From: WO2-35-19 sp964365465
Lineage (GTDB): Bacteria; Patescibacteriota; Minisyncoccia; Phycocordibacterales; WO2-35-19
Reading direction: 5' to 3'
Assembly (NCBI GenBank): GCA_964365465.1
Contig: CAYIPT010000011.1
Location: 1-22,019 of the forward strand
Length of the DNA stretch: 22,019 bases
Under the pieces are notes generated by a model, which was not told where the DNA came from, did not search any database, and saw nothing but the letters and a program-made list of their open reading frames with translations. The position numbers and the translations under genes were made by a program. This document shows, piece after piece, positions 1 to 7,190 of this stretch. The number at the start of each line of letters is the position of its first letter. Position 1 is the stretch's first letter.

Positions 1-4
1 TGGT

Positions 5-45
5 TTGACAAAAAATCTGCCCGTGATATTATAGTGTGGTATAAT
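5..45 (+). promoter_or_regulatory. Candidate promoter(s) of the sigma-4/HARE gene
   Basis: TTGACA at 5-10 is followed after 16 bases by TATTAT at 27-32, a near-consensus sigma-70 promoter. A second, extended -10 element (TGGTATAAT, 37-45) lies downstream and would start transcription near 52, leaving only about 8 bases before the ATG at 60. No SD is visible before the start. Which -10 is used cannot be told from sequence. Confidence 0.55.
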
Positions 46-59
46 TAATTAATAAAGTT

Positions 60-1109
60 ATGAAAAAAGTAGTTTCAAAGATGTTTATTTTATCCTTCAA
101 CCCCAAGCAGGTTGTGAGGAGGCTTTTAAGTTCTTTGCCTCCAAGGGCCCAGGATGTCATTGTGGGCAGATTCGGGCTTAATCAAAGCGGTGATGAAATG
201 ACTCTTGAGTCCATCGGCAAAAAATACGGCATTACCAGAGAGAGAGTCAGGCAGATAGAAAATTATGCCATCAATCACATTAGAAAGGCCGATTTATATA
301 ATAAAGAGAAGGTGGTTTTTGACGAGCTTAAAGAAACTATTAATAAGATGGGTGGGGTAATTTCTGAAGACGACCTTTTGAATCACCTCGGCAGAGATAT
401 CAGTGCCAAAAAAAATGTTCATTTCCTTTTGGTAGTCGGCGACGACTTCAATAAAATAAAAGAAGATGTTGAATTCAAGCATCGCTGGCATATAGACGGG
501 GCGTTAGCTGAAAAAATTCATGAGGCCCTGCGCAAGCTTTATATCGGATTAGGCGATGATGAAATTATTCCCGAGTCGGAAATTGTTTCCTCTTTCTTGG
601 ACCATCTTAAGGATGTTTCCGATGAGTATAAAAAAGATGAAATATTAACCAGGTGGCTTTCCATTTCCAAAAACATTGCCAAAAATCCGCTGGGCGAATG
701 GGGCAAATCCAAGTCCTCAAATATAAAAACCAAGGGGGTGCGCGATTACGCCTATCTTATTTTGCGTCGACACGGCTCGCCTATACATTTTCGCGAAGTG
801 GCCAAACTTATAAGCGAAGTTTTCAAAAAGAAGGCCCATGTGGCGACAACCCATAACGAGCTTATTAAAGATCCGCGATTTGTTTTAGTCGGACGCGGCC
901 TCTATGCTCTCAAAGAATGGGGTTATTCCACCGGCGTGGTCAGGGATGTTATCCGTGAAATTTTAGAAAAGAACGGGTATCTTTCCAAAGAGCAGGTTTT
1001 GGAAAAGGTGATGAAAGAACGTTATGTCAAAGCCAATACCGTAATGGTCAACCTCCAAAATCCAAAATACTTCAAAAAAAACAAGCAGGGTTTGTACACT
1101 GTTGTATAA
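60..1109 (+). CDS. Sigma-70 region 4 / HARE-HTH domain protein
   Basis: A 349-residue putative transcription factor. Residues about 22-77 match sigma-70 region 4, the -35-binding helix-turn-helix, including the hallmark TRERVRQIE. Residues about 227-289 look like a HARE-HTH domain (the fold of the Firmicutes RNA polymerase delta subunit), ending in the typical GRGLYALKEWG, and a further small winged-helix-like segment follows to the C-terminus. Sigma regions 1-3 are absent, so it cannot by itself recognise a -10 element and is unlikely to be a housekeeping sigma factor. It probably acts with RNA polymerase as an accessory or regulatory subunit; that role is inferred. The start at 60 follows two possible promoters and has no SD. 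The next gene begins 42 bases downstream with its own -10 element. Domain calls are confident, function is not. Confidence 0.8.
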   Translation: MKKVVSKMFILSFNPKQVVRRLLSSLPPRAQDVIVGRFGLNQSGDEMTLESIGKKYGITRERVRQIENYAINHIRKADLYNKEKVVFDELKETINKMGGVISEDDLLNHLGRDISAKKNVHFLLVVGDDFNKIKEDVEFKHRWHIDGALAEKIHEALRKLYIGLGDDEIIPESEIVSSFLDHLKDVSDEYKKDEILTRWLSISKNIAKNPLGEWGKSKSSNIKTKGVRDYAYLILRRHGSPIHFREVAKLISEVFKKKAHVATTHNELIKDPRFVLVGRGLYALKEWGYSTGVVRDVIREILEKNGYLSKEQVLEKVMKERYVKANTVMVNLQNPKYFKKNKQGLYTVV

Positions 1110-1139
1110 TTTTCAATTTTTAATTTTCAGTTTATGTAG

Positions 1140-1145
1140 TATAAT
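1140..1145 (+). promoter_or_regulatory. -10 element, predicted leaderless start
   Basis: TATAAT lies exactly 6 bases before the ATG at 1152. With the usual -10 to +1 distance, transcription would start at the A of the start codon. No good -35 hexamer is visible 15-19 bases upstream. Confidence 0.55.
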
Positions 1146-1151
1146 TACTGC

Positions 1152-2402
1152 ATGTTCGGTTTTATACCACCTGAAATTTGGGATAATTTAGCGCTGGCGT
1201 TTAGGTATCTTTATATTTGGATGCCAGTTTGGTTGCCAGCCGCTTTTTTGGTGGTCATGTTTAATGCTTGGCTGAGATATAAGAGAGTAAAATTTTGGCA
1301 AAAAGAAGGTTCAGTGCTTTTGGAAATAAAATTGCCGAGAGAAATTAATAAATCACCTTTGGCCATGGAGATTGTTTTGGGAGCTTTTCACCAAACAAGC
1401 GGTGAAACCACTTGGATACACCGAGTGTGGAAAGGCCAGACCAGATCTTATTTTTCATTGGAAATCGTTTCTCTTGGGGGCAATGTTAGGTTTTTTATTT
1501 GGACCAAACCAAAGCATAGAAATGCCATTGAATCGCAGATATACTCGCAATATCCCGGTATAGAGATTTATGAAGCGGAGGACTACACCAAGCCGTTTTA
1601 TTACAGTCCAGAAAAAAATGAGATTTGGGCGGCAGAATTCGCCTTGACCAAACCAGATCCATATCCCATAAAAACCTATGTTGACTATGGGCTTGATAAA
1701 GACCCGAAAGAAGAATTCAAAATTGATCCCATGACGGCTATGATTGAATTCCTGGGTTCTATTACAGAAGGGCATAATGTTTGGATTCAAATAATAATCC
1801 GCGCCCACAAGAAGAGGCGGCTGGCCGATGTTTTTGGAGAAAAAGAAGATTCCTGGGTGGATGAGATGGAAAAAGAGAAAGATGAGATTATAGAAAAACT
1901 AAAGGCCAAAAAAGAGGAGGGCGGGTTTCCCAGAATACCGAGTCGAGGAGAAGCAGATGTAATCGCCGCCCTGGAAAGAAGTGCAACAAAGTTCCCGTTT
2001 GATTGTGGCATTAGAGCGGTTTATATTGCCGACAAAGATAAGTTTAATCCTGCTAATATCGGAGGTATCTTGGGCTCAGTTAAACAATACAGCTCTTCAA
2101 AAAGTCCTACCGGCTTAAACGGCTTCAGGCCTAAGGGCTGGTTTATGGATTTTGATTATCCCTGGGATGAATGGTGGAACAGAAAAGAAAAAATTAAGCC
2201 GAAGGTTTTGGAAGAATATAAATTGCGCCGATTATTTTATTCGCCATGGAAAGGCAAGAAATTTCACGGTAGCAAGCCGTTTATATTGAATGCCGAAGAG
2301 TTGGCCACCATTTATCATTTTCCGGGAGCCGTTTCAAGTACGCCAACCTTTGAAAGAATACCTTCCAAAAAATCCGAAGCCCCTTCTAATTTGCCGATAT
2401 AA
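1152..2402 (+). CDS. Membrane-anchored protein of unknown function
   Basis: A 416-residue protein. Residues about 11-38 form one hydrophobic segment (rich in W, Y, L, V), followed by a basic stretch (RYKRVKFW) that suggests a cytoplasmic C-terminal part. The soluble part begins with an alternating beta-like segment (VLLEIKLPREI) and contains a Lys/Glu-rich helical, possibly coiled-coil, stretch around residues 236-260. No catalytic motif is recognised. Similar N-terminally anchored proteins occur in Patescibacteria near type IV secretion/pilus ATPases; this is a recollection, not a search result, and no such ATPase is in this window. The gene sits between the sigma-4/HARE gene and mltG, with only 14 bases before mltG, so the two may be co-transcribed. 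The start is supported by the -10 element 6 bases upstream. Confidence 0.75.
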   Translation: MFGFIPPEIWDNLALAFRYLYIWMPVWLPAAFLVVMFNAWLRYKRVKFWQKEGSVLLEIKLPREINKSPLAMEIVLGAFHQTSGETTWIHRVWKGQTRSYFSLEIVSLGGNVRFFIWTKPKHRNAIESQIYSQYPGIEIYEAEDYTKPFYYSPEKNEIWAAEFALTKPDPYPIKTYVDYGLDKDPKEEFKIDPMTAMIEFLGSITEGHNVWIQIIIRAHKKRRLADVFGEKEDSWVDEMEKEKDEIIEKLKAKKEEGGFPRIPSRGEADVIAALERSATKFPFDCGIRAVYIADKDKFNPANIGGILGSVKQYSSSKSPTGLNGFRPKGWFMDFDYPWDEWWNRKEKIKPKVLEEYKLRRLFYSPWKGKKFHGSKPFILNAEELATIYHFPGAVSSTPTFERIPSKKSEAPSNLPI

Positions 2403-2416
2403 ATTTTTTATTCTCA

Positions 2417-3502
2417 ATGAAAAAATTTCCTAAATTAAAGCAGTTTATATTGGAAAGAGCTGAGATTATCCGCCTTAAAATAGCCACTCACCCCAAAACT
2501 ATAATTTGGCGGTTGCGGCTTTTCGGTTTCCATCCTTTTTTAGGCAATCATTTGTTAAAAATAGTGGGAGTAGCGGCAATTATTATTTTTGTATATTCAT
2601 GTTCCTATTTTTTATTTTGGCGGTCGCCGAGGCCTTTCCCGGAGCAAGCTTTGATAACTATTGAAAGAGGCGAATCCCTTTTCCAAATAGCCGAGTCATT
2701 TGAACAAAAAAGGGTGGTGCGATCCGGTTTTTGGCTTAAGACCTTCATTGTGCTCTGGGGCGGCCAAAAAAGAGTTATGGCCGGCGATTATTATTTCCCA
2801 AACGCCGTCAGTGTTTTCAAAGTGGCCAGAATGATCCGCAAGGGAGAATTCGGTTTAATTGCCCAAAAAATAACCTTGCCTGAAGGCACCTCTTCCATGG
2901 AAATGGCTGAAATTCTGACAAAAGAACTGCCCGCTTTTAATAGCAAAGATTTTATAAATGAGGTCTTGAACAATAATTACGAAGGTTTTCTTTTCCCCGA
3001 TACCTATTTCTTTATGCCCAACACCAAAGCCGGTGATGTCATACTCATGATGAGAGAAAATTTTGCCAGACAGACAGAAAAATACAATGAAGATATTTTA
3101 AAATTCAAAAAACCTTTGGGTGAAATTATTATTATGGCTTCAATCATTGAAGACGAGGCCAACGGCACTTTGGAGTCAAAAAGAATTGTTTCCGGAATTT
3201 TGTGGAAGCGGATTCGTCTTGAGATGCCTCTGCAAGTAGATGCGGCCTTTTCATATTATAACGGCAAAAATTCTTACACTTTAACCAAAGATGATTTAAC
3301 TGAAGACCATGAATACAATACTTACACAAATAAAGGCCTGCCCCCGACCGCCATCACCAACCCGGGCATTGATTCTATCCGCGCCGCCATTACCCCAACC
3401 AAAACTGATTATTTATATTTTCTCTCGGACAAATCCGGCAATCTTTATTACGCCAAAACATTTGAGGAGCATAAGAGAAATAGGGAGCTGTATTTGAATT
3501 AA
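2417..3502 (+). CDS. mltG: Endolytic murein transglycosylase MltG (YceG-like)
   Basis: A 361-residue MltG homologue. It cleaves nascent peptidoglycan strands at the outer face of the membrane and is thought to set glycan chain length. Residues about 45-67 are a single membrane helix after a basic N-terminus. Downstream come the LysM-like/YceG segments (LITIERGESLFQIAE), the EGFLFPDTYFF motif (about 189-199), the active-site region IMASIIEDEA with the probable catalytic Glu at about 245, and the C-terminal signature YTNKGLPPTAITNPG. Length is normal for the family. It begins 14 bases after the preceding gene and has no SD. The product implies a peptidoglycan wall. A hairpin just after the stop belongs to the convergent gene but may stop transcription from both sides. 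Confidence 0.95.
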   Translation: MKKFPKLKQFILERAEIIRLKIATHPKTIIWRLRLFGFHPFLGNHLLKIVGVAAIIIFVYSCSYFLFWRSPRPFPEQALITIERGESLFQIAESFEQKRVVRSGFWLKTFIVLWGGQKRVMAGDYYFPNAVSVFKVARMIRKGEFGLIAQKITLPEGTSSMEMAEILTKELPAFNSKDFINEVLNNNYEGFLFPDTYFFMPNTKAGDVILMMRENFARQTEKYNEDILKFKKPLGEIIIMASIIEDEANGTLESKRIVSGILWKRIRLEMPLQVDAAFSYYNGKNSYTLTKDDLTEDHEYNTYTNKGLPPTAITNPGIDSIRAAITPTKTDYLYFLSDKSGNLYYAKTFEEHKRNRELYLN

Positions 3503-3537
3503 AAAAGCGCCCCTCCGGCAAGATACCGAAGGGGAGC
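3501..3537 (-). terminator. Rho-independent terminator of the minus-strand gene
   Basis: An interrupted stem pairs 3507-3518 with 3526-3537 (core CCCCT/AGGGG and CGG/CCG, two mismatches) around a 7-base loop. Read on the minus strand it is followed at once by six T (3506-3501). It lies just past the stop codon of the minus-strand gene ending at 3552 and also separates it from convergent mltG. Confidence 0.75.
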
Positions 3538-3551
3538 GAGAAATTAGCCCG

Positions 3552-3968
3552 TTAGCTGAGCTGATAAAATAAAACTTCATCTCGAAACCGCTGCAGAAAT
3601 CCGTGGAAAATTTCAGTAGGAGTATCGAGATTTTCTCCGTCAGATGAGAGAAACCATGTATTGTTCTCGCCCGGAACATCCGGTCTCATGTGAAAGAAAA
3701 TAAGGGTTGAATCAGACCGGCCGGGCAGATACACTTCTATTTTCATTTTTGTTCTCAATATCTCAACTTCAGCCAATCTGCTGGCAAAACGATCAAAACG
3801 CAAGGGTGTTAGGCGGAGACAGAGACCGGCTTCGTTTTTGAATCCATCAATCTGATTGAGAATGTTCAAAAACATGACCTGAGTCTCTTGAACCGATGAC
3901 ATTATGTGATTGCCTTCCGGATTCTTTGGATCTAGTTCAACCAATGTTTCGAATTTTACTTGCTTCAC
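3552..3968 (-). CDS. Orphan protein of unknown function
   Basis: About 138 residues from a GTG at 3968. An ATG at 3995 would add nine residues but lies one base from the divergent mnmA ATG, and an internal ATG at 3902 is also possible, so the start is uncertain. The product looks soluble and mixed alpha/beta, with no signal peptide, membrane helix or recognisable motif; the middle (KMKIEVYLPGRS, then LIFFHMRPD) looks like beta strands. The gene is monocistronic, flanked by plus-strand genes, and has its own strong terminator. The bases just upstream (3969-3983) include a 15-mer, ATATTAAAAAAAGAG on the minus strand, that recurs upstream of the minus-strand gene at 11083-11313. It may belong to a set of independently regulated orphan genes. 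Function unknown. Confidence 0.65.
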   Translation of the reverse strand: MKQVKFETLVELDPKNPEGNHIMSSVQETQVMFLNILNQIDGFKNEAGLCLRLTPLRFDRFASRLAEVEILRTKMKIEVYLPGRSDSTLIFFHMRPDVPGENNTWFLSSDGENLDTPTEIFHGFLQRFRDEVLFYQLS

Positions 3969-3996
3969 CTCTTTTTTTAATATAACATAAGCCATT

Positions 3997-5136
3997 ATGA
4001 AAATCAAACCAAACCAAAAGTGCCGAGAAGATGCCCATCTAGGCAAAGTGTTCGTTGGACTATCAGGCGGAGTGGATAGCGCCGTGTCGGCGGCTTTGCT
4101 TAAAAAAGAGGGTTATGATGTTACTGGAGTTTTTATAAAAGCTTGGTCTCCCGTTGGGTATCCTCTTGCCCCGCGAAGCTTCAGCGGAGTGGGGTGCGGG
4201 TGGCGAGAGGATAGGAGGAGCGCTATGAGGGTGGCGGCTGTTTTGGATATTCCTTTCATTACGCTTGATTTGGAAAAAGAGTATAAAAAAGAAGTGGTTG
4301 ATTATATGATTGCCGAATACAAAGCCGGCAGAACGCCAAATCCCGATGTGATGTGCAATAAAGAAATAAAGTTCGGCACGTTTTTGAAATTCGCGCTTGA
4401 TAATGGCGCGGATTATGTGGCAACAGGGCATTATGCTCGCGTTTTTACCTCTCCTCAGTCAAGGAGAGGTCGAGGCGAAGCCCGGGTGAGGTTGTTAGAA
4501 GGCTCCGATAAAAACAAAGACCAGTCATATTTCCTCTGGACCCTCACCCAAAAACAGCTCAAACATATTCTTTTCCCCATAGGCCATCTGCAAAAATCAG
4601 AAGTGAGAAAGTTGGCGGAAAAATTCGGACTGCCGCAAGCCGCAAGAAAAGACAGTCAGGGGCTCTGTTTTTTGGGCAAAGTGGATATGAAAGAATTTTT
4701 AAAGGAATACGCGGGTACAAAAAAGGGGAATGTCTTAAATGAAAAGAGTGAAAAAATAGGCGAGCACGAGGGGACCATTCTTTATACAATTGGGGAAAGG
4801 CATGGGTTTACCATTACAAAAAAAACAGACAGGGAATCGCCTTTGTATGTAGTTTCTAAAAATATTGAGAAAAATTCTATAGTAGTATCCAGTAAACATT
4901 TGGGACGATCGTCCCAAATGTTAACAAGAGAAGTAAAACTTAAAGATACAAATCTGATTGGCAAAATATTAAATAAAAACTTGCTTTGCAGAATTAGATA
5001 CCGTCAAGAAAAAATAAAATGCAAGATTAAAAAAAATAAAGTAATTTTTGAAAAACCCCAAATGGGAGTTTCGCCCGGCCAGTCCTTGGTTTTTTATGGT
5101 GGCGAAATTTGTCTAGGTGGTGGTATTATTCAGTAG
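3997..5136 (+). CDS. mnmA: tRNA-specific 2-thiouridylase MnmA
   Basis: A 379-residue enzyme that activates U34 of tRNA(Lys/Glu/Gln) with ATP and transfers sulfur to make 2-thiouridine. The PP-loop SGGVDS is at residues 23-28, the catalytic Cys is in the NPDVMCNKEIKF segment, and the second, sulfur-accepting Cys is in DSQGLCFLG. The C-terminal beta domain is complete, ending in SPGQSLVFY and CLGGGII. The gene is unusual in carrying palindromic DNA insertions that are read through in frame: residues about 55-73 (DNA 4159-4213), 151-162 (4447-4499) and 299-308 (4892-4925), and perhaps the N-terminal 9-16 (4021-4045). All lie in places where MnmA normally has loops, and all catalytic residues remain, so the enzyme is probably active. 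No SD; weak -10-like sequences lie at 3981-3988. Confidence 0.95.
   Translation: MKIKPNQKCREDAHLGKVFVGLSGGVDSAVSAALLKKEGYDVTGVFIKAWSPVGYPLAPRSFSGVGCGWREDRRSAMRVAAVLDIPFITLDLEKEYKKEVVDYMIAEYKAGRTPNPDVMCNKEIKFGTFLKFALDNGADYVATGHYARVFTSPQSRRGRGEARVRLLEGSDKNKDQSYFLWTLTQKQLKHILFPIGHLQKSEVRKLAEKFGLPQAARKDSQGLCFLGKVDMKEFLKEYAGTKKGNVLNEKSEKIGEHEGTILYTIGERHGFTITKKTDRESPLYVVSKNIEKNSIVVSSKHLGRSSQMLTREVKLKDTNLIGKILNKNLLCRIRYRQEKIKCKIKKNKVIFEKPQMGVSPGQSLVFYGGEICLGGGIIQ
4021..4045. repeat. Possible REP-like palindrome at the mnmA 5' end
   Basis: TGCC (4021-4024) and GGCA (4042-4045) bracket an inner AGAT/ATCT pair (4029-4032, 4037-4040). The spacing of the outer arms is asymmetric, so this is a weaker call than the other palindromes in mnmA. 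It encodes residues 9-16, upstream of the PP-loop strand, where homologues are usually shorter. Confidence 0.35.
4159..4213. repeat. Palindromic insertion inside mnmA (residues 55-73)
   Basis: TATCCTCT (4159-4166) pairs with AGAGGATA (4206-4213). After a T-G wobble, GCC (4168-4170) pairs with GGC (4202-4204). The centre holds a smaller palindrome, GAAGCTTC (4175-4182). The local GC content is much higher than in the surrounding gene. It is translated in frame between FIKAW and GWREDRRSAMR, where MnmA normally has a short loop. Confidence 0.65.
4447..4499. repeat. REP-like element inside mnmA (residues 151-162)
   Basis: A perfect 9-bp hairpin (ACCTCTCCT at 4447-4455, AGGAGAGGT at 4462-4470, 6-base loop) is followed by a G-rich tail ending in TTAGA (4495-4499). 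The same layout, a CCTCTCC/GGAGAGG hairpin followed by a tail ending in GGTTAGA, occurs at 7786-7828. It adds about 12 residues (TSPQSRRGRGEA) between HYARVF and RVRLLEG. Confidence 0.7.
4892..4925. repeat. Long perfect palindrome inside mnmA
   Basis: Positions 4895-4922 form a perfect 28-bp palindrome centred on 4908/4909 (half-site AACATTTGGGACGA). It extends to 34 bp (4892-4925) with one mismatched pair. It encodes KHLGRSSQMLT in the C-terminal domain. A perfect palindrome of this length in a coding region is unlikely by chance and fits an inserted repeat. Confidence 0.75.
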
Positions 5137-5163
5137 TAAGTAGCTAGTAGTCAGTATCTAGGA

Positions 5164-5169
5164 TAAAAT
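5164..5169 (+). promoter_or_regulatory. -10 element, predicted leaderless start
   Basis: TAAAAT ends exactly 6 bases before the ATG at 5176, the same spacing as at 1140, 11485 and 13267. No convincing -35 box is seen. Confidence 0.45.
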
Positions 5170-5175
5170 AAAGAC

Positions 5176-6009
5176 ATGCAAAATAAATACATAATAAAAG
5201 CGACGGGGGAAAGAGAAGAATTTAATGCCCAAAAATTGAGGAGTTCTTTGGCGCGGGCCGGGGCCAGTCCGGAAGCGGTTGATAAAATTGTAGACCAAAT
5301 AGAAAGAGAACTCAAAGACGGCGCCAGTACCAAAGAAATTTATCACCACGCTTTCAAACTTCTGGGGCAAGAAGAGGTTTCGGCAGCTGCTAGATATTCG
5401 CTTCGCCGAGCAATAATGGAAATGGGGCCAACCGGTTTTCCTTTTGAACAATTTGTGGCTGAAATTTTTAGAGCCAAGGGATTTGAAACCACCACTGATT
5501 TTATAGCCAAGGGTCAATGCGCCGACCACGAAATAGATATAGTCGCTTGGAATGAACAAAAATTAATTTTTGTTGAGGCCAAATTTCACAATGAATTAGG
5601 TATCAAATCAGACCTTAAAATCGCTCTTTATATAAAAGCAAGATGGGATGATTTGGCCAATCAAGAATTTGAACAGTTTAGTAAAAATAAAAAGATGTCT
5701 GAGGGTTGGCTCATAACCAACACCAAATTTTCCGAGTCGGCTATTAAGTATGCCAAGTGCCAAAATATGAAATTGGTCGGCTGGAATTATCCTGAAAAAG
5801 ACAATTTGCAAGACCTAATTGAAGAGGCTCATTTGCATCCCATCACTTGTTTGACCAATAGCACCCCAAGTGACGAAAAACTTTTGATGGCTTCCGGCAT
5901 CGTGCTTTGCAAGCAAGCTCGTGACAATCCCGACATCCTTAAACAAGCCGGCCTCTCCGACGAAAAAATTTCCAAAATGCTGGCCGAGATTGACTTGATT
6001 CAGAAATAA
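5176..6009 (+). CDS. ATP-cone domain / Mrr-like restriction endonuclease protein
   Basis: A 277-residue two-domain protein. Residues about 3-85 form an ATP-cone (YIIKATGEREEFNAQKLRSSLARAGAS is split here into YIIKATGEREEF and NAQKLRSSLARAG), the nucleotide-sensing domain best known from ribonucleotide reductase and NrdR. Residues about 88-200 resemble a PD-(D/E)XK nuclease of the Mrr type: an opening helix (PFEQFVAEIFRAKGF), then EIDIVAW with Asp at about 121, and FVEAKF with Glu at about 134 and Lys at about 136. The C-terminus (about 225-277) is helical with a short helix-hairpin-helix-like stretch. This architecture suggests a DNA endonuclease gated by ATP/dATP level. A role in defence or repair is inference. 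It heads a cluster of four genes, three of them DNA-processing (5176-7784). Confidence 0.8.
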   Translation: MQNKYIIKATGEREEFNAQKLRSSLARAGASPEAVDKIVDQIERELKDGASTKEIYHHAFKLLGQEEVSAAARYSLRRAIMEMGPTGFPFEQFVAEIFRAKGFETTTDFIAKGQCADHEIDIVAWNEQKLIFVEAKFHNELGIKSDLKIALYIKARWDDLANQEFEQFSKNKKMSEGWLITNTKFSESAIKYAKCQNMKLVGWNYPEKDNLQDLIEEAHLHPITCLTNSTPSDEKLLMASGIVLCKQARDNPDILKQAGLSDEKISKMLAEIDLIQK

Positions 6010-6012
6010 AAA

Positions 6013-6411
6013 ATGCATATTAAGTATATTATTTTTAGTATAATTATTTTACTGATTATTACGGGATTCATTTATTCTTTGAGTTCTTATAAAATAAAAC
6101 AAAATTATATGACTAACAATCAAACGGGGCCTGAATACAAACCACTTGCGGATTTGACCGGTTTTCCGGAAGGGCAACAGGAAGCTATTGAGGCAATTAT
6201 TGCTGAACTCAGAAACAAAAAAGAACATCCTGAGGAATTTCTTGTGAGATTTAAACCAGACCAAACCGCTTCCAAACTTATTTTTGAGCTGGCGCGCAAG
6301 GATTATTTAAAAATAAAAGATTCAAATATGAAAGGGGGTTCCGGTGATAACGAATTGATGGCAATTTATGATCTTGTTGACAAAAAAGTAAGCTTTTTTT
6401 ATTACCAGTAA
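6013..6411 (+). CDS. Small membrane-anchored protein of unknown function
   Basis: A 132-residue protein with one N-terminal hydrophobic segment (about residues 5-24, very Ile-rich), then a polar domain of about 100 residues that is probably outside the cell. A cleavable signal peptide is less likely because no clear cleavage site follows the hydrophobic stretch. The domain is charged with helix-like segments (QQEAIEAIIAELRNKK). No catalytic motif is recognised. It starts 4 bases after the stop of the nuclease gene at 5176, so the two are almost certainly co-transcribed. No SD is seen. Confidence 0.7.
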   Translation: MHIKYIIFSIIILLIITGFIYSLSSYKIKQNYMTNNQTGPEYKPLADLTGFPEGQQEAIEAIIAELRNKKEHPEEFLVRFKPDQTASKLIFELARKDYLKIKDSNMKGGSGDNELMAIYDLVDKKVSFFYYQ

Positions 6412-6451
6412 TTTTACGGAAAAAATTAACGCAATCCGTTCAAATTAAATA

Positions 6452-7189
6452 ATGGCGTTTTATAGGAAAAAATTATACGACCCGAAGGCGGAAGAAGCAT
6501 TCAAAATAAGCAGGTCAAAAATTGACCTTTTTGTTGAGTGTGCCAGATGTTTTTATCTGGACCGCCGGCTGGGAGTTTCGCGGCCGCAGGGATTTCCTTT
6601 TAACTTAAACAGTGCGGTTGATACATTGCTCAAAAAAGAATTTGATATTCACCGCAGGCAAAAAACTCCTCACCCTCTTATGGAAAGTTATGGAATTGAC
6701 GCTGTGCCTTTTCAAGACGCGCGAATGGACAAATGGCGGGAAAATTTTACAGGTGTGGAAGCATTTCACGAACCGACAAATTTTGTTGTCTTTGGCGCTG
6801 TTGATGATATCTGGCAATCTCCTGACGGCAAACTTATGGTGGTTGATTACAAAGCAACAAGTAAAACGGAAGAAGTAACGCTGGACGCCGAGTGGCAGAA
6901 CGGCTATAAAAGACAAATGGAAATTTATCAGTGGCTCCTGCGCCAAAATAATTTCCAAGTTTCCGACACCGGTTATTTTGTTTATGCCAACGGCAAGCGC
7001 GACAGGGAAGCGTTTGATGGCAAACTTGAATTTGATGTGAAGCTTATCCCTTACACTGGTAAAGATAACTGGATAGAAAAAACTTTGATGGATATGAAAA
7101 AATGTTTGGATTCAGATGAAATCCCAAAGGCTAGTCCAAATTGCGATTATTGCGCATACATAAATTCCGCAAATAATGCGGCAAAATAA
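6452..7189 (+). CDS. PD-(D/E)XK nuclease family protein, Cas4/RecB-like, likely Fe-S
   Basis: A 245-residue protein resembling Cas4/AddB-type nuclease domains. The opening SKIDLFVECARCFYL has a Cys at about 30 (and 33), as in Fe-S PD-(D/E)XK enzymes. The catalytic core shows GAVDDIW (Asp about 118-119) and VVDYK (Asp about 132, Lys about 134), followed by the helix QMEIYQWLL with the conserved Gln and Tyr. The C-terminus carries Cys at about 218, 231 and 234 (CDYC), which with the N-terminal Cys could bind a 4Fe-4S cluster. It probably cuts or processes DNA ends. Its stop is one base before the ATG of the uracil-DNA glycosylase gene, so they are likely co-expressed. No cas1/cas2 or CRISPR is present, so a Cas4 role is not suggested. 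Confidence 0.85.
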   Translation: MAFYRKKLYDPKAEEAFKISRSKIDLFVECARCFYLDRRLGVSRPQGFPFNLNSAVDTLLKKEFDIHRRQKTPHPLMESYGIDAVPFQDARMDKWRENFTGVEAFHEPTNFVVFGAVDDIWQSPDGKLMVVDYKATSKTEEVTLDAEWQNGYKRQMEIYQWLLRQNNFQVSDTGYFVYANGKRDREAFDGKLEFDVKLIPYTGKDNWIEKTLMDMKKCLDSDEIPKASPNCDYCAYINSANNAAK

Positions 7190-7190
7190 C

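Noticed and set aside
1455..1808. 117-codon minus-strand ORF
   Set aside because: It is antisense to a long gene with clear coding character, without a promoter or SD.
6452..7189. Cas4 of a CRISPR system
   Set aside because: No CRISPR array or other cas genes are present; PD-(D/E)XK proteins with Fe-S cysteines also occur in repair.
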